From Chara braunii (Eukaryota; Streptophyta; Charophyceae; Charales; Characeae): DNA of 31,310 nt. Of this stretch, positions 27,019-31,310 are shown piece after piece; the stretch's first letter is position 1, and each line of letters starts with the position of its first letter. Location of the stretch: contig BFEA01000444.1 of assembly GCA_003427395.1 (NCBI GenBank), forward strand, positions 1,097,126-1,128,435. The letters are read 5' to 3'. Position numbers and translations under genes: made by a program. The notes under the pieces were generated by a model that was given only the letters and a program-made list of their open reading frames with translations, was not told the DNA's origin and did not search any database.

Positions 27019-28290
27019 AAAGATGAAACTATCACAAGTATGATTCTTGGAGAATGGCGTGCCACCGAAGGACAATTTTGGCAGGAGGAAGTATACTGAT
27101 GTTTTGCAACAGTTTTGGTGGCTCGGAATGAAAGAGGATGTTATCACATAAGCGAGAACATGTTTTGTCTGCTAGAGAAACAAGTCTTCCCATCAGAACC
27201 ATTTAGGATTGCTTAGAGCACTTCCTATACTTGCGGGACCTGGGGAGTCTATTTATATAGACGTCATTAGTCTAACTAAGAGCAGGAATGGAATAGGCAA
27301 AGTTATGGTTATAGTGGATTGGTTTTTGAGTATGCGATGTCCATTCCGGTACTGGCTGAAGCAAGAGCTGATCTTGTAATTCAGCAATTTCAGATGTGTT
27401 GGGTTTCTAAGCCAAAGAATATTGTTTGAGGTTGAGATGTCTGATTCACAGGACAGCATTGGCAGAAGCTGATGGAAGTCCATGGAACGCAATTGACTAT
27501 GTTGCCAAGAACGCATCCTAAGAATATGAATGGTCAAGCTGAGCAATCGAACAGACTATGCCAGAAGCTTCTACAGACGTATGTGAGAGCTGATACAATA
27601 GACCGGGATGAGAAACCTATGAAAGATTGCAAGTGCGCACAACAATTCAGTTCACACTGTATGTAACAGGTCAAATGCCTAATGTACATGAGGTATGGCA
27701 ACCTTAAAAAACTATTAATGCTTTGACTACGGATCAAATTCAAAGGTCCCCTCCAGCAACCAAAGAATTTGCGGATTTGTAAGAACAAGATATCCTTAAG
27801 GTTAAAGAGAATATAATGAAAGCTCAGACTCAAATGATTGAGGATGCAAACAAACAGGGGCAACCTTGAGAGTTTAAAGGAGACCTTATTCGGGTGAAGT
27901 TTAATGAATACCTTTGGATGAAAGAATACATAGAAACTGCTACCCGTCTACTTTTGGTCCTTGGGAAGTTCTCCAAGTGCTTGGTGATCAGCACGGATTG
28001 TCGTACAGGATAGGTATACCACCACATCTCAGGACATATCCAGGCTTTCACACATTAAAGTCCTACCCTATACAGACTATAACGACTTTCCCAGTCGTCT
28101 ATCCATGACCACAATCTGTGGACAGAGGGTACGAAGTTGAGAAGATTCTACACCATGGGACCAGAAACAATGTAAGGTAAAGTTCACGTCTCAACCTGAA
28201 TCAGAATGCAGGTGATCTTGTAAGAAAGAACTTATGCCTACTGCTGCAGACATCATTATGAGTTATGAAAAAGGGATAAGTGATAATGAT
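27019..28290 (+). pseudogene. Integrase and chromodomain remnant, element 4
   Basis: 27019-27100 is the zinc-finger start with CHATEGHF changed to WRATEGQF, losing both conserved His. Around 27320-27400 a core strand remains (MSIPVLAEARADLVIQQF). 27500-27640 has HPKNMNGQAEQSN, keeping the Glu, then KLLQTYVRADTIDRDEKPM. 27940-28060 gives STFGPWEVLQVLGDQHGLSY and IGIPPHLRTYPGFHTLKSYP, and 28110-28270 is a barely readable chromodomain (GYEVEKILHHGTRN). Non-functional. Confidence 0.82.
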
Positions 28291-28830
28291 TGAAATTTCT
28301 GCAAAGGAATTCGAAATCAGGACCGCAAGAGTGCAAAGAACCCAGTTCGAATCCACACAGACATAGTCCAGCGGCATAACTTTTCGACAAGTTCATGTCT
28401 TCTGCCCAAAGGGTCTCAGAAAAGTTATTTGGTCAACAGGTACAGGGTGAAAGGTCAAAAGGGGCAACCCATGCACCCCTAAAAATGTAGTTGACTTTAG
28501 GAAAAGCAGGAGTCAGGCCCAACTTAGGAAAAGCAGTCAAAGAGTCAGAAATTTCTCACGAGCAGCAAACCTGGGCTATCCGGATTGGGAAATCTCAGCC
28601 ACACAAGGAGGCAAACTGGGGCAGGCCAAGGCCGGTCAACACTACAAAAGAGTTGCCTGCCCCGGTCGGCTTAAAAGGGGAAACAGAAGATCCGTGCAAT
28701 TGTATTCATTGATTAAAATGAGACTTTCCTCCTCCTCTCTACTTCTTTTCTACCTTCGTCTTACTTCTGGATACTCGCTGCTGAGATTGAGACTCATTGT
28801 GAGAAAATACGGGACTACATGCATGATATG
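28291..28830 (+). mobile_element. Possible 3' LTR remnant of element 4
   Basis: It directly follows the chromodomain remnant. It contains a core-promoter-like GGCTTAAAAGGGG near 28670 followed by ATTGTATTCATTGATTAAAA, the arrangement expected around a U3/R border. A short repeat ACTTTAGGAAAAGCAG / ACTTAGGAAAAGCAG occurs at 28493 and 28521. No second copy in the window, so the boundaries are guesses. Confidence 0.3.
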
Positions 28831-30820
28831 TTGTTAACAGCCACTCACGAGTTTCAATTCAGTACACATGCATTTATTCACATAGAAAAGAAGGATTGAA
28901 CTCAGACATAAATATAGATATACATATTTAGCTGTTGACATATATTGTCACACAGTTATGGATAACAAGCGCATTTGCAAAATGAACAGGAGAACAGACA
29001 AGAGGAAGCAATCATTGCACCCTCTTTCGAGGGAAATTCGTTATGCTTTACTTTTTTTGACCTTTTCCGTTTCCTTCTCATTTTCGCAATTTTCGCACAT
29101 ACATCGTCGCACTTCTGTCTACAGTCGCTCAGCTCTACCCAGCATAACCCCCCCCCCCTATCTCTCGTCTACTCTTTGTTTCTTTGCAGATATTTGGGCG
29201 ATATGGCATCCATCTCACACCATCACAGCTCCACCGTAAGATGCTTACCAGTCCAAGGGCAGGCCGAAGTGAGGGGAACAGCATACGTATGCACAAAGAA
29301 GGGGAGCTGATGAGACAAAGCTATGCCGCCGGAGGATCATCTCCCTCAATAGGAGAAGAGGCTGGACCCCCAGGATTCGTAGAGAATCCCTTGCAAATTC
29401 TACAGATAATTGTGTGGGTGATGCCAATATGCGCAGAACCGGGTGATTGGAGAAGTTACCTTCGATAGGATTTTCATCAACAGGATACTAACAGACGACC
29501 CCACAGGGCGACACGTGTCAACACCTGGTTACTTCTGGTGCTTTCCTGAATTTGCCGTTTCTTGCTTTCCCTGCGCTTTTGTACATCTCGTTCGTATTCC
29601 ATATGAAAACCAAACCGAGCAGACATTCATAAATGGATACACAGAGGGAGAGAATGTGACGGGAGGGGAAGATTCCGAGCGAAAGAACAGATGTGACGGT
29701 TTCTTTTATCGCCAGCGGAGCAAAGCTAGAAATGGCATGGGATTACTGATCTGCTTATGTGTAAATTATTACCTTCTTGCACTCGTATTTATCCTCCCCC
29801 CGCGAGTGAAAAGGGTTTTAGTGTTCATTACGCGACAAAAGACCGAGAAGATAAGCCCACAATCACCCCCCACCACCCCCCCTATCAAGGGCTCTCTCCC
29901 CGCTCCACACACCCGCGAAAAACAGTTGGCGAAGTAGACACAAATCAGCAGAAGACGGCAAATTACAAAGAGGCCGAAGGAAAAGGACGGCTTCAACGAG
30001 CAAGAAACAGAACCCGAGCGAGCACAAAACAGGGAGAAAGGGCACAAAGCCGTGCGAGCGGCAGGCAAGTGAGAACAGCAGCGGGAGGCGTGCGAAACAC
30101 GAGCGAAGAGAGGAATTCAGAGGGGGAGAGACTGTGAAAGAGAGAGGCAAAGCGATGCAGAACGTAACTGATGCGCCAGTTTGGACGGAAGCAACACTGA
30201 ACACAAAGAAGGGAGAGAGGGGGATAGCGGATGGGGGCGGGGAAATAGAAGACCAGAAAGAATAAACTCAAACAGAAGGGAAAGGACAAAAGAAACTAAA
30301 AAGAAACCTCATCAGAGCATTTGCTCGGACGCGCAACGTCCAAAAACCGCCGCCATGCCTTCCCGCGCTTTATTGTCGCAAGATTTCAAATGAGAGGGAA
30401 AGAGAACATGGAGTAAAGAAGCGCACAGTTCTGCTTGCAGAGAAGTAGAGCCTGTAGTTAACGGCGGAAGCGAAGGCAAAATACTATGGAAGACGATAAA
30501 GCCGCTGCAGAGGCGAGCGGACAGAGGGCCTGAGGAAAGCCTTCCCTGATAAAAGCCCTTAGCAGCAGAGGTGAGCCACCCGACATTAAAATGCACATGC
30601 GTCACACTAAGAAATAACAGACGGACAGGGCCGAGAACGAGAGTGCGACAATCAAGAATCAGGATGTTGGCAGCATTGAGGGATGCTACATGTCTCCCTT
30701 TTTCCCCCGTAGAACGCGCAATTCCTCACTCCTCGTTGATGCTATCTGTTTTTCTTCACCCCTGCCCAATAATAGATGACCTCTCAGTAAGACCACTCAA
30801 CCACCATGTCATCACAGGCA
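28831..30820. other. Unassigned sequence
   Basis: No gene, RNA or repeat family recognised. 29150-29158 is a C run and 29860-30300 is purine-rich, which creates several long but motif-free frames on both strands. Frames up to 164 codons (29443-29937) show no domain I know. Confidence 0.35.
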
Positions 30821-30825
30821 ATACA

Positions 30826-30826
<1 letters not shown>

Positions 30827-30859
<33 letters not shown>

Positions 30860-30867
30860 TCTCTCTC
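30827..30867. repeat. (CT)n microsatellite
   Basis: Imperfect CT run with one CTAT interruption. Confidence 0.95.
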
Positions 30868-30877
30868 AATATGTGTA

Positions 30878-31042
30878 TTCGTGGGCGTCTCCATGAGCCA
30901 CCGCCCTTATCTCACCCGTAGGCACGGTCCGACGGGCCCCAAGAAATTCGGGCCTCTCCCCTACTCTCTCTCTCTCTCTCTCGCTCTCTCTCAATGTCTG
31001 TATGCGAGGGCGTCTTCATGAGTCATCGCCCATATCTCGCGC

Positions 31043-31123
<81 letters not shown>

Positions 31124-31284
31124 GTGTATGCGAGGGCGTCTTCATGAGTCATCGCCCATATCTCGCGCATACTCTCTCTCTCTCTCTCTCTCTCACTGCC
31201 TGTGTATGCGAGGGGGTCTTCATGAGTCGTCGCCCATATCTCGCGCATAGGTTCACGAGTCGTCGGCCATATCTCGCGCATGGG
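30878..31284. repeat. Compound minisatellite: hairpin-prone units alternating with (CT)n
   Basis: Unit core ATGAGTCATCGCCCATATCT plus CGCGCATAC, preceded by GTATGCGAGGGCGTCTTC. Units lie at about 30878-30920 (diverged), 30995-31046, 31120-31172, 31197-31250 and 31252-31284 (partial). CT runs separate them at 30964-30992, 31046-31119 (about 37 repeats) and 31171-31195. Within a unit GTATGCG and CGCATAC, and GGGCG and CGCCC, are inverted complements and could form an imperfect hairpin. The array may continue past the window end. Confidence 0.92.
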
Positions 31285-31310
31285 TAAGCTCCCCACAGAA
31301 ATGCGGTACC

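Larger units (their letters stand above)
25020..28290 (+). mobile_element. Degenerate Ty3/gypsy element 4
   Basis: Plus-strand fragments in the order RT (25080-25560), interruption by mitochondrial rRNA (25576-25873), RT connection (25884-26110, with an 85-bp duplication), RNase H (26150-26690), integrase zinc finger region (26760-27110), integrase core (27180-27640) and C-terminus/chromodomain (27930-28270). Stops and indels are abundant. Wording is closer to element 1 (LLDQLQASKYFSKIHLESGYHQI versus LLDRVQGCKYFSKIDLKSRYHQI) than to element 2. Confidence 0.88.

Noticed and set aside
28325-28365. tRNA gene suggested by CAGTTCGAATCCAC
   Set aside because: A B-box-like match is present but I find no A box, anticodon arm or acceptor stem around it.
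30991-31296. Long frames on both strands reading SLSLSL or RERERE
   Set aside because: They are translations of the CT/GA microsatellite and have no coding support.
1-31310. CRISPR array, bacterial operon or phage genes
   Set aside because: No regularly spaced short repeats with unique spacers and no prokaryotic gene organisation; repeats here are LTRs, TIR elements and microsatellites.

Overview
The window is nuclear DNA of a plant-lineage (streptophyte) eukaryote and consists mostly of decayed, nested transposable elements. The plant assignment rests on four things seen here: a plant-type U6 snRNA copy, a plant GATA26/27-like zinc-finger exon, an initiator-tRNA-Met primer binding site in a Ty3/gypsy element, and a piece of plant-mitochondrial-like small-subunit rRNA. 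The pol proteins resemble what I remember from charophyte algae such as Chara, but that narrower placement is only a guess. There are no bacterial operons. CT/GA microsatellites and scattered Ns are typical of a draft plant assembly.

Layout. (1) 1-4993, minus strand: Ty3/gypsy element 1 (gag, zinc knuckle, protease, RT, RNase H, integrase, chromodomain-like tail), nearly full length but with three premature stops and one 8-bp insertion; its 3' LTR lies outside the window. (2) About 5939-6290, minus strand: integrase C-terminus remnant. (3) About 6890-11121, plus strand: element 3, a 5'-truncated, badly decayed Ty3/gypsy copy. Its integrase is split by a U6 snRNA retropseudogene with a perfect 17-bp target duplication, and the U6 is itself split by a 1005-bp solo LTR with a 4-bp target duplication. 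(4) 11133-20385: two adjacent copies of a non-coding element with terminal inverted repeats and internal units of about 205 bp. The first copy is interrupted by element 2 (11374-19179, minus strand), a complete LTR-to-LTR Ty3/gypsy element with 1.0-kb LTRs, PBS, PPT and a CATC target duplication, but with the RT core deleted and the protease active site lost. (5) 21472-22044, minus strand: an exon for a GATA26/27-type transcription factor with a frameshift inside its zinc finger and a G-quadruplex-like run 72 nt upstream. (6) 22360-23075: two tRNA-like (SINE-type) promoter signatures. (7) About 25020-28290, plus strand: element 4, a degenerate Ty3/gypsy copy whose RT contains a roughly 300-bp mitochondrial SSU rRNA fragment. 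(8) About 28290-31310: a possible LTR remnant, unassigned sequence, then CT microsatellites alternating with a hairpin-prone minisatellite.

How the parts relate. No element has an undamaged gag-pol, so all look immobile on their own. The insertions record several transposition machineries: an LTR integrase making 4-bp target duplications, a LINE-type target-primed reverse transcriptase (implied by the U6 copy), perhaps a DNA transposase (the TIR family), and organelle DNA captured without a target duplication. The only host gene I can support is the GATA exon.
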